Below are positions 50,912 to 58,658 of a stretch of 64,000 nucleotides of DNA, piece after piece; positions within the stretch are counted from its first letter, which is position 1, and each line of letters begins with the position of its first letter. The DNA is taken from the NCBI GenBank assembly GCA_963825765.1, contig CAWGUU010000009.1, forward strand, positions 62,001-126,000. The letters run 5' to 3'. The stretch comes from CAWGUU01 sp963825765. GTDB lineage: Bacteria; Actinomycetota; Acidimicrobiia; Acidimicrobiales; AC-14. The position numbers and the translations under genes are program-made. Under the pieces are notes generated by a model. The model was not told where the DNA came from. It saw only the letters and a list, made by a program, of their open reading frames with translations, and ran no database searches.

Positions 50912-51274
50912 TCAGGCCGGTCGGTTGGCGGCGAGCTCGCGGTAGCGGATCGAGCACGCCGCGCCGGCGACGAGGGACAGGTCGATGTCGGCTGCGGTCT
51001 CCGGGTCGTACGAGGCCACCCGCTGGGCCATCCCCAGGGCCTCGGCGTCGGCCGCGACGAGGCTGGCCAGGTCGGTGCACGAGGCCCGCAGCTGCTCGGT
51101 CACCCGACCGACGAGGCGGAGCGCGGTCTGGTAGCGCTCGGGCATCACCAGGGCCACGGGATAGAGGCGCTCCTCGGCCCTGAACCACTTGAACAACAGC
51201 TCGCCGGGCACTTCGGGATCCTTGAAGGGGCTGGGCTGATCCTGGAAAGGACTGGGCGGAGCCGGACCGCTCAT
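50912..51274 (-). CDS. Small protein of unknown function beside the radical SAM gene
   Basis: A 120-residue protein. A Pro-rich start (PPSPFQDQPSPFKDPEVPGELLF) leads into helical sequence LYPVALVMPERYQTALRLVGRVTEQL, and one conserved-looking cysteine is at residue 66. It starts the operon that includes the radical SAM and GNAT genes, and is divergent from carbamate kinase across the third copy of the operator motif. No family is recognised. Confidence 0.65.
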   Translation of the reverse strand: MSGPAPPSPFQDQPSPFKDPEVPGELLFKWFRAEERLYPVALVMPERYQTALRLVGRVTEQLRASCTDLASLVAADAEALGMAQRVASYDPETAADIDLSLVAGAACSIRYRELAANRPA

Positions 51275-51290
51275 GGCCCCGCCACCCTAC

Positions 51291-51311
51291 ACTATGATGG
51301 ACGGGCGTTTC
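51291..51311. promoter_or_regulatory. Divergent promoter with operator-like motif, site 3
   Basis: ACTATGATGGACGGGCGTTTC matches the minus-strand ACTATACTGGACGTACGTTTC of site 1 in 17 of 21 positions (shown here as full 21-base alignments split by halves: ACTATGATGGA/CGGGCGTTTC and ACTATACTGGA/CGTACGTTTC). It contains a plus-strand -10 box TATGAT (51293-51298) for carbamate kinase and lies 17 bases from the start of the minus-strand operon. Confidence 0.6.
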
Positions 51312-51350
51312 TGATCGTCCGGTAGCCGTGACGGTGCGGCAAGGGGGAGC

Positions 51351-52334
51351 ATGGCGAAGACGGCCGTCGTGGCGCTCGGGGGCAACGCTCTCACGCGCGA
51401 GGGCCAGTCCGGCACCCACGAGGAGCTGGAGGCCAACGCCACCACGATGGCCAAGTCGGTCTGCTCGCTGCTGCGGACGGGGTGGCGGGTGGTGCTCGTG
51501 CACGGCAACGGGCCCCAGGTCGGCAACCTCGCCATCCAGCAGGAGGAGGGGGCCCGGCTGGTGCCGGCCCAGCCGATGTTCTCCCTCGGCGCCATGACCG
51601 AAGGCCAGCTCGGCAGCCTCATCTGCCTGGCCCTGCGCCGGGTGGGGGACCAGGCCTGGATGCGGGGGGCGGTGGCGCTGGTGACCCACGTCTCGGTCAG
51701 CCCCGACGACCCTGCCTTCGACGACCCCACCAAGCCCATCGGACCGTTCCTGACGCCCGAGCAGGCGGAGTCCATGGGCCCGTCGCGGGGATGGGTGGTC
51801 AAGCCCGACGCCGGGCGCGGGTACCGGCGGGTGGTGCCGTCGCCCCAGCCCGTGACGATCCTGGAGACGGCGGCCATCAGAGCCCTCCTCGACCAGGGCC
51901 AGGTGGTCGTGGCCGCCGGTGGCGGGGGAGTGCCGGTCGTGCGCTCCGAGTCGGGATGGCGGGGCGTCGACGCGGTGATCGACAAGGACTACGCCGCCCA
52001 GCAGCTGGCCACGTCGCTGGCCGCCGAGGCATTGGTGCTGGTCACCGGCGTCGAGGCCGTCCTGTTGCACTACGGCACACCGGCGCAGGTGCCCATCCAC
52101 GAGATGACCCTCACCGACGCCGAGGGCTACCTGGAGACCGGGGAGTTCCCCGAGGGCAGCATGGGACCGAAGGTGCGGGCCGCCACCCGGTTCCTGCGCC
52201 GGGGCGGCGAGGTGTCGGTGATCACCTCGCCGAACCTGGTGTACGCATCGCTGGAGGGGACGGTGTCCCAGCTGGAGGGGGTGACCGGCACGAGGATCGT
52301 GCGGGTGCGGCCGCTGGTGGCGAGCGGCCTGTGA
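51351..52334 (+). CDS. Carbamate kinase
   Basis: Carbamate kinase makes ATP and carbamate from carbamoyl phosphate and ADP. The 327-residue protein has VVALGGNALT at the N-terminus, VLVHGNGPQVGNL near residue 45, AAGGGGVPVV near residue 185 and the MGPKVRAATRFL segment. GTG/ATG context: ATG 51351 follows AAGGGGGAG. Its stop overlaps the fdrA start (GTGA), so it works with FdrA: in Escherichia coli a similar kinase consumes the carbamoyl phosphate made by the FdrA complex in allantoin breakdown. Confidence 0.93.
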   Translation: MAKTAVVALGGNALTREGQSGTHEELEANATTMAKSVCSLLRTGWRVVLVHGNGPQVGNLAIQQEEGARLVPAQPMFSLGAMTEGQLGSLICLALRRVGDQAWMRGAVALVTHVSVSPDDPAFDDPTKPIGPFLTPEQAESMGPSRGWVVKPDAGRGYRRVVPSPQPVTILETAAIRALLDQGQVVVAAGGGGVPVVRSESGWRGVDAVIDKDYAAQQLATSLAAEALVLVTGVEAVLLHYGTPAQVPIHEMTLTDAEGYLETGEFPEGSMGPKVRAATRFLRRGGEVSVITSPNLVYASLEGTVSQLEGVTGTRIVRVRPLVASGL

Positions 52335-53881
52335 CGCACGCAGTAAAGGTCTTCCGCGCCACCTACCTCGACTCGGTGCTGCAGATGGCCGGCACCCGGG
52401 CCATGCTCGAGCTCGACGGCGTCGACTGGGCGGCGGCGGCCATGGCCACGCCGGCCAACGTCGACACGCTGGTGGAGAAGGGGTTCGACAAGGCGGACCT
52501 GGGCGGGGCCGGGGCCAACGACCTGTTCGTGGCCGCCAGCGCGGCCGACGACGACGCCGCCGAGAAGGCGCTGGCGGTGGGCGAGGACAAGCTGTTCGCG
52601 GCCCGGTCGTCGTCCTCGGCGTCGGCGTCGGGCGCTGAGGCCCGCCCGCCCCGGACCCTCGACGAGGCCATCGACCTCCAGGCCGGCACCAACGTGGCGG
52701 TCGTCTCGGTGCCCGGCGACTACGCCGCCCTCGAGGCCCACAAGGCGCTGTCGGCCGGGCTCCACGTGCTCCTGTTCAGCGACAACGTCAGCGTGGACGA
52801 CGAGGTGGAGCTGAAGGACCGGGCCACCGAGTGTGGGCGGCTGGTGATGGGCCCCGGCGCCGGGACGGCGATGCTCGGCGGCACCGGGCTGGGCTTCGCC
52901 AACGTTGTCGAGCCGGGTCGGGTGGGCGTGGTGGCGGCGGCGGGGACGGGGGCCCAGGAGGCGATGAGCCTGCTCGACCGGTGGGGGGTGGGCGTGTCCC
53001 ACGTCGTCGGGCTCGGGGGACGGGACCTCACCGACGCCGTCGACGGCCGCATGGCCAAGCTCGCCGTCGCCGCCATGCGAGACGACCCGGGCACCGACGC
53101 CATCCTGCTGGTGTCCAAGCCGCCGTCGGAGCGGGTGGCGCGCGAGGTGGTGAGGCTGGCCGGCGACACGCCGATGGTGGCGTCCCTGGTCGGCCTCTCG
53201 GCTCAGTTGGACCTTCCGGACGGGGTGACCGTGGTGACCACGCTGGAGGAGGGGGTCCTGCGGACGCTCGACGTCCTCGGCCTGGAGCTGCCGGACGTCA
53301 CCGAGGGCCTGGCCGAGGCGGTCGAGGCCGCGTGCAGCCGGCTGGGAGAGGGCCGCACACTCGTGCGGGGACTGTTCTCGGGCGGCACCCTCTGCTACGA
53401 GTCGCTGGTGATCCTCTCCGAGCTGTTGGGGCCGGTGTGGTCGAACACGCCGCTCGACAAGCGGTACGGCGTGCCGGCGCCGGACGGCAGCCACGTGTGC
53501 CTCGACCTGGGCGAGGAGGAGTACACCAAGGGCCGCCCGCACCCCATGATCGACCCCGAGGCCCGCATCGAGTTCATGCGCGAGGCGGGGGAGGAGGACG
53601 ACGTGGCCGTCGTGCTCCTCGACGTGGTGCTGGGCCACGGGTCACACCCCGACCCGGCGGGCGAGCTGGGGCCGGTGTGCGCCGACATCGTCGCCGGCGG
53701 CGCCGGCCCGCAGGTCGTGGCCTACGTGCTCGGGACCGACGGCGACCCCCAGGGCTGGGACCGCCAGCGGGCGGCGCTGTTGGAGGCCGGGTGCGTGGTG
53801 ACCGCCACCGCGGCCCGGGCGTCGCTGGCCGCGGCCGCCATCGCCCTGCGCCGGCCGAGCCTCGTAACCACGCGCCTGTGA
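52331..53881 (+). CDS. fdrA: FdrA-family acyltransferase (carbamoyltransferase complex subunit)
   Basis: A 516-residue protein of the FdrA (AllF) family, related to succinyl-CoA synthetase. Typical parts are the N-terminal VFRATYLDSVLQMAGTRAML, the nucleotide/CoA-binding Rossmann segment VAVVSVPGDYAALEAHKALS with GPGAGTAML, and VVAAAGTGAQEAMSLL and the phosphohistidine-type loop region GVGVSHVVGLGGRDLTDAV. FdrA, DUF1116 and DUF2877 proteins together form the oxamate carbamoyltransferase of allantoin-degrading bacteria. Here the subunits are split between two loci. Confidence 0.88.
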   Translation: MTHAVKVFRATYLDSVLQMAGTRAMLELDGVDWAAAAMATPANVDTLVEKGFDKADLGGAGANDLFVAASAADDDAAEKALAVGEDKLFAARSSSSASASGAEARPPRTLDEAIDLQAGTNVAVVSVPGDYAALEAHKALSAGLHVLLFSDNVSVDDEVELKDRATECGRLVMGPGAGTAMLGGTGLGFANVVEPGRVGVVAAAGTGAQEAMSLLDRWGVGVSHVVGLGGRDLTDAVDGRMAKLAVAAMRDDPGTDAILLVSKPPSERVAREVVRLAGDTPMVASLVGLSAQLDLPDGVTVVTTLEEGVLRTLDVLGLELPDVTEGLAEAVEAACSRLGEGRTLVRGLFSGGTLCYESLVILSELLGPVWSNTPLDKRYGVPAPDGSHVCLDLGEEEYTKGRPHPMIDPEARIEFMREAGEEDDVAVVLLDVVLGHGSHPDPAGELGPVCADIVAGGAGPQVVAYVLGTDGDPQGWDRQRAALLEAGCVVTATAARASLAAAAIALRRPSLVTTRL

Positions 53882-55038
53882 CGCCGCGGGTCGCGCTCGT
53901 GGCGCACTCGACCAAGCCCCGCGGCGGGACGGTTCACACCCTCGCGTTGGCCGAGGCCCTGCTCGACCTCGGCGCCGACGTCACCGTGGCGGCCCTCGGC
54001 GACCCCGCCGCCGGCTTCTTCCGCCCGGTGAAGACGCCGTGCACCATATGGCCGGCGGTCACGTGGGCGGAATCCCACGAGGACAAGGTGTTCCGGTCGG
54101 TGGACGCGCTGGCGGCGGGCCTGGCGTCGCTGGCCGCCGACGTCGACGTCTTCCACGCCCAGGACTGCCTGGCGGCGCGGGCCGCGGTGCGGGTGGGGGG
54201 CATCCCCGTCGTGCGCACGGTGCACCACGTCGACGACTTCACCACGCCCGCCCTGATCGACTGTCAGCGCCAAGCCATCCTGGAGCCCGACCTGGTGCTG
54301 GTCGTGAGCCGGCACTGGCAGGCGAGGCTGCGCGACGAGTACGGGGTCGAGGCCGAGGTCGTCTACAACGGTGTCGACCGCGACCGGTTCGGGCCCGTGT
54401 CGCCCGAGGACCGGGCCGCGCTGCGCCGCAGGATCGGCGCCGACGACGGCCGCTTCGTGTTCCTGGCCGTCGGGGGCATCGAGCCCCGGAAAGGCAGCGT
54501 CCACCTGCTGGCCGCCATGTCTGCGCTGGTCGGGCTGGCGACCGTCGGGCCGCGGCCTGTGTTGGCGGTCGTCGGCGGGCACTCCTTTCAGGACCACCGC
54601 GCCTACCGGGACGCCGCATTGGCCGGGTTGGGCGACCTCGGGCTGGAGCTGGGCCGCGACGTCGTGCTGCTCGGCACCGTCCCCGACGACGAGCTGCCCG
54701 CCTGGTACGGCGCGGCCGACGCCCTCGCCTTCCCGTCGCTCGAGGAGGGCTGGGGCCTGGCCGTGCTGGAGGCCATGAGCGCAGGGCTGCCGGTCTTGGC
54801 CACCGACATCCCGGTGTTCCGCGAGTACCTCACCGACGGCCGCGACGCCCTGCTGGTGCCGCCGGCCGACGTCGACCGCTTGGCGGGGGCGATGGCGACG
54901 CTGATGGCCGACGCCGCGCTCCGCGCCCGCGTGGCGGCGGGGGGGCGGGAGGTGGCCGCTCGATACACCTGGGAGGCGACGGCCCGGCGTCACCTGGAGA
55001 TCTACGACCACATGGCTCCAGCCCGCCGCCAACAGTGA
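53878..55038 (+). CDS. MSMEG_0565-type glycosyltransferase (GT4, Nit1C set)
   Basis: A 386-residue GT-B glycosyltransferase. The N-terminal VALVAHSTKPRGGTVHTLALAEAL is specific to the MSMEG_0565 family of Nit1C clusters. VYNGVDRDRFGP and GGIEPRKGS mark the middle, and LAFPSLEEGWGLAVLEAMSAGLPVL is the donor-binding EX7E region. GTG 53878 overlaps the fdrA stop (GTGA), so it is made with carbamate kinase and FdrA. Its product is unknown. Confidence 0.88.
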   Translation: MTPRVALVAHSTKPRGGTVHTLALAEALLDLGADVTVAALGDPAAGFFRPVKTPCTIWPAVTWAESHEDKVFRSVDALAAGLASLAADVDVFHAQDCLAARAAVRVGGIPVVRTVHHVDDFTTPALIDCQRQAILEPDLVLVVSRHWQARLRDEYGVEAEVVYNGVDRDRFGPVSPEDRAALRRRIGADDGRFVFLAVGGIEPRKGSVHLLAAMSALVGLATVGPRPVLAVVGGHSFQDHRAYRDAALAGLGDLGLELGRDVVLLGTVPDDELPAWYGAADALAFPSLEEGWGLAVLEAMSAGLPVLATDIPVFREYLTDGRDALLVPPADVDRLAGAMATLMADAALRARVAAGGREVAARYTWEATARRHLEIYDHMAPARRQQ

Positions 55039-55180
55039 GCTCGCCGCGGCTGCCCCTAGTACGCGCCGGTCTCCCCGGCGAGCATGTGGGTTCGTGTATC
55101 GAAGGTCACGCAGCTCCACGTGCGGTCGACGGTGTCGATCGAGGCGAGGACCTTTCGGTCCTCGGACGAGGAGGAAGCCC

Positions 55181-55783
55181 GTGACGAAGGTCATCGCCGA
55201 CATATCCATGTCGCTCGACGGGTTCGTGACCGGGCCCGACCCCGACGTGGACCACGGCCTGGGTAGGGGCGGCGAGCCGCTGCACACGTGGGCGGTGGAG
55301 AGCGACGACGCGGTCGACGTCGAGGTGCTTCGGGCGGCGACCGAGGGCACGGGCGCGGTGGTGATGGGCCGTCGCCTCTTCGACATCGTCGACGGGCCTC
55401 TCGGCTGGAACGACGAGATGGGCTACGGCGCCGGCCTCGTCGGAACGCCGTCGTTCTTCGTCGTCACGCACTCGCCCCCCGACAGCGTCCGGCTCGGCCT
55501 GGACTTCACCTTCGTGACGGACGGGGTGGCGGCGGCGGTCGCCCGCGCCCGGACCGCGGCGGGGTCGAAGGACGTGGTCGTGATGGGTGGCGGCGAGGTG
55601 GTCCGGCAGTGCGTCGACCAGGGCCTTGTCGACGAGCTGCGCCTGCATCTGGCCCCGATCATCCTCGGGGCCGGCACGCCGCTGTTCGCGGGGGCCGGAC
55701 GGCGCGAGCTCGTGCAGCGATCCGTCCGCGTCTCGACGACGGCGACCCACCTGACCTACCAGCTCGTCCAGGACCGTAGTTAG
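55181..55783 (+). CDS. Dihydrofolate reductase-like protein (RibD C-terminal fold)
   Basis: A 200-residue NADPH-dependent reductase-like protein. KVIADISMSLDGFVTGPD at the N-terminus, VVMGRRLFDIVDGP and VVVMGGGEVVRQCVDQGLVDELRLHLAPIILGAGTPLF, split here by halves, mark the DHFR/RibD-C family that is common and mostly uncharacterised in actinobacteria. GTG 55181 follows GAGGAGGAAG. The 140-base gap before it contains a small CGCCGG/CCGGCG hairpin and nothing else recognised. Confidence 0.88.
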   Translation: MTKVIADISMSLDGFVTGPDPDVDHGLGRGGEPLHTWAVESDDAVDVEVLRAATEGTGAVVMGRRLFDIVDGPLGWNDEMGYGAGLVGTPSFFVVTHSPPDSVRLGLDFTFVTDGVAAAVARARTAAGSKDVVVMGGGEVVRQCVDQGLVDELRLHLAPIILGAGTPLFAGAGRRELVQRSVRVSTTATHLTYQLVQDRS

Positions 55784-55894
55784 ACTCACCCGCCGTGGGT
55801 AGGGATCGGGCATCTGCCCCCCGCCTGGTTCCACCGGACGGCTCGTGACCGATCGCCGCCCCTCTCGGCCCGACCGGTTTCCCAGTCTCGCCAG

Positions 55895-56758
55895 GTGACA
55901 GGGGGCCCGGTGCTGGACGGTTCGAGGCGAGTCCTGACCGACCCGCCGAGCCAGCCCGGTCCCGCCGCCCACCGCCGAGCGCTGCTGGCCGGCCTCCTCC
56001 TCTCCACCGCCGTCGGCATCATCGCCTTCTGGCCGCGCCAGCCGGTGTCCGCCCAGACCGGGCCCGACGCCGCAGGAGCCCGCCAGGTCTACCTCTCGGA
56101 CTGCGCGGTGTGCCACGGTGACGACGGGCGCGGCACGAACCGGGGACCGACCCTCGTGGGTGTCGGGCGGGCGTCGCTCGACTACCAGCTCACCACCGGC
56201 CGCATGCCTATCGCGCCGGTGGGGCGTGCGCCTGAGCCCGGGCACCCGCTCCAGCCGCTGCCGAACCAGGGCGTGGCCGAGCTGACCGAGGCGGTGAAGC
56301 GGCACCGGCCGGCCTACCCGGCGCAGACGATCGCCGCCCTGGTCGCCTACGTCGACGGCATCACGGGCGGCACCGGTCCCCGCATCCCGGTGGTCGGCGA
56401 GGGTGACCTGGCCGAGGGCGGCAAGCTGTTCCGCCTCCAGTGCGCCGCCTGCCACGCCTGGGCCGGCGACGGTGGCGCCCTCCTCCACGTCGACGCCCCT
56501 TCCCTGCACGCGGCCACGCCCACCCAGATCGCCGAGGCCATCCGGCTGGGACCGGGGCAGATGCCCGCGTTCGGGGAGGCGGCGCTGACCGACGAGCAGA
56601 TGTCGTCGGTGGTGGCCTACGTCCGCCACCTCAACGTCGTGAGCGACCGCGGCGGGCGGGCCCTGTGGCACCTCGGGCCAGTGGCCGAGGGCGGGATGGC
56701 CCTGCTCGCCCTGGCCGGTCTGATGGTCTTCCTCCGCTGGATCGGCGAGCGCGGGTGA
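55895..56758 (+). CDS. qcrC: QcrC, diheme cytochrome c subunit of the bc1 complex
   Basis: A 287-residue protein with an N-terminal membrane anchor (LLAGLLLSTAVGIIAFW), two c-type heme sites, CAVCH near residue 69 and CAACH near residue 188, and a C-terminal membrane segment (GGMALLALAGLMVFLRWIG). This is the actinobacterial QcrC plan, in which the second heme passes electrons directly to cytochrome oxidase. The stop overlaps qcrA by four bases. Confidence 0.92.
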   Translation: MTGGPVLDGSRRVLTDPPSQPGPAAHRRALLAGLLLSTAVGIIAFWPRQPVSAQTGPDAAGARQVYLSDCAVCHGDDGRGTNRGPTLVGVGRASLDYQLTTGRMPIAPVGRAPEPGHPLQPLPNQGVAELTEAVKRHRPAYPAQTIAALVAYVDGITGGTGPRIPVVGEGDLAEGGKLFRLQCAACHAWAGDGGALLHVDAPSLHAATPTQIAEAIRLGPGQMPAFGEAALTDEQMSSVVAYVRHLNVVSDRGGRALWHLGPVAEGGMALLALAGLMVFLRWIGERG

Positions 56759-57645
56759 GCGCCGAGGTGCGACCCGTGACGGACCCCGAGGGCACCGGGG
56801 AGACCATCGCCGAGGAACGGCGGGCCGAGCGCCGGGTGGCGGTGTCGTTCCTCATCTGCGCGGCGAGTGCGGTGGGGCTCGCCATCGTCTACCTGCGCGG
56901 TGGAAACCCCCAGCTGGAGGGACTCCTGCTGGGCCTGGCCCTGGCCGGCATCGCCGTCGGGTTCGTCATGTGGGCCAACCACCTGATGCCCCGCGGCCCC
57001 TTCGTCGACGACCGCCACGACCCCACCAGCGGCGAGGACGACCTGGAGGAGGTGGAGGCCGACGTCGAGCGCGGCGGCATGCTCAGCCGGCGCAAGCTGA
57101 TCCTGCGGACCCTCGGCCTCGCCGTCGCGGGTCTTGGCGCCGCCGCCCTGTTCCCGATCCGCTCCCTCGGCCCCAGCCCGGGAAGGTCGCTGGAGGAGAC
57201 GCCGTGGCGGAACGGGCTCAGGCTGGTCACCGAGGACGGCCGCCCGGTGCGGACCGATGAGGTGCCGCTGGACGGGCTGGTGACGGTCTACCCGGACGGC
57301 TTCCCCGGGTCCGCCGACGGCCAGGCGGTGCTGGTGCGGGTGGCGCCGGGCCTGGTGACGGCGGCGCCGGGTCGGGAGGACTGGGCACCCGAGGGGTTCG
57401 TCGCCTACTCCAAGGTGTGCACCCACGCCGGCTGCCCGGTGGGCCTCTACCAGCCCGAGAGCCACGAGCTGCTGTGCCCGTGCCACCAGTCGAGCTTCGA
57501 CGTCCTACGCCAGGCCCGGCCCACGTTCGGGCCCGCCGCTGCGCCCCTGCCCCAGCTGCCGCTGCGCATCGACGCGGGTGGGTTCCTGGTCGCCAGCGGC
57601 GACTTCTCCGAGCCGGTCGGCCCCGTCTTCTGGCGGCGCACGTGA
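56755..57645 (+). CDS. qcrA: QcrA, Rieske iron-sulfur subunit
   Basis: A 296-residue actinobacterial Rieske protein. Two membrane segments near residues 26-45 and 52-70 are followed by a third before the Rieske domain, and the cluster ligands are CTHAGC near residue 222 and CPCHQSSFD near residue 242. GTG 56755 overlaps the qcrC stop. It is coupled to ctaC downstream by another GTGA overlap. Confidence 0.93.
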   Translation: MSAEVRPVTDPEGTGETIAEERRAERRVAVSFLICAASAVGLAIVYLRGGNPQLEGLLLGLALAGIAVGFVMWANHLMPRGPFVDDRHDPTSGEDDLEEVEADVERGGMLSRRKLILRTLGLAVAGLGAAALFPIRSLGPSPGRSLEETPWRNGLRLVTEDGRPVRTDEVPLDGLVTVYPDGFPGSADGQAVLVRVAPGLVTAAPGREDWAPEGFVAYSKVCTHAGCPVGLYQPESHELLCPCHQSSFDVLRQARPTFGPAAAPLPQLPLRIDAGGFLVASGDFSEPVGPVFWRRT

Positions 57646-58658
57646 GGGGCCGGCGGCAGGTGGCGGCGGCTGTGGTCGGCGGCGTGGTCCTGGCCGTGAC
57701 CCTGTCCGCCTGCGGCGACGGCTCCCCGTCGATGCTCGACCACCATGGCCCCGAGGCCCGGCACGTGGCCGGCGTGTGGTGGCTGATGTTCGCCATGGCC
57801 GCCGTCGTCTACGTCGTGGTCGCCGGGCTGGTCGTGGTCGCCATCCTCAAGGGACGCCGGGGCCCCGACACCGAGGGCGTGGCCACCGGGGAGGGCCGGG
57901 GGGGCGAGTCGGCGTTCATCTGGGCCGGCGGGATCGTCGCCCCGGTCGCCATCCTCGCCGTCCTGGCGGTGGTGACCGTCACCACCACCAAGGACCTGCG
58001 GAAGCCCGAGAGGGACGAGCTGCAGATCGAGGTGACGGCCAAGCGCTGGTGGTGGGACGTCGAATACCCGGACACGGGGGTGGTCACCGCCAACGAGATC
58101 CACATCCCGGCGGGCCGGCCGATCGACGTGGTGCTCCGGTCCGACAACGTCATCCACAGCTTCTGGGTGCCGCAGCTCGCCGGCAAGGTCGACGCCATCC
58201 CGGGCCAGACCAACCACCTGCGCTTCGAGGCGTCGGACGCGGGGACGTACCTGGGCGCGTGCGCCGAGTACTGCGGCGACCTCCATGCCCGGATGGGCTT
58301 CCTCGTCATCGCCGATACACCTGCCGACTTCGAACGGTGGGTGGCCCGTCGCACCGGCGCCGGCACCGGCCCCACGTCGGAGAAGGCGGCCGAGGGCCAG
58401 CGGGTGTTCATGCGCGAGCCGTGCGCCGGCTGCCACACCATCCGCCGCACCGAGGCTTCCGGCACGCTGGGCCCCGACCTCTCCGACTTCGGCAGCCGGC
58501 AGTGGATCGGGTCGATCACCGTGGAGAACACGCCGGCCAACCTGGCCGGCTGGATCAGCAACTCCCAGCCCATCAAGCCGGGGAACCTCATGCCACCGAT
58601 CAGCCTGGAGCCGGACGAGATCGACGCCCTCGTCACCTACCTGGAGAGCCTCCGGTGA
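57642..58658 (+). CDS. ctaC: Cytochrome c oxidase subunit II fused to cytochrome c
   Basis: A 338-residue subunit II. The lipoprotein-type signal with LSACGDG precedes two membrane helices. The copper A site CAEYCGDLHARM lies near residue 210, and a C-terminal monoheme cytochrome c domain has CAGCH near residue 265 and a methionine ligand in NLMPPISL. This is the caa3 arrangement and provides its own electron entry in addition to QcrC. Confidence 0.93.
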   Translation: MRGRRQVAAAVVGGVVLAVTLSACGDGSPSMLDHHGPEARHVAGVWWLMFAMAAVVYVVVAGLVVVAILKGRRGPDTEGVATGEGRGGESAFIWAGGIVAPVAILAVLAVVTVTTTKDLRKPERDELQIEVTAKRWWWDVEYPDTGVVTANEIHIPAGRPIDVVLRSDNVIHSFWVPQLAGKVDAIPGQTNHLRFEASDAGTYLGACAEYCGDLHARMGFLVIADTPADFERWVARRTGAGTGPTSEKAAEGQRVFMREPCAGCHTIRRTEASGTLGPDLSDFGSRQWIGSITVENTPANLAGWISNSQPIKPGNLMPPISLEPDEIDALVTYLESLR

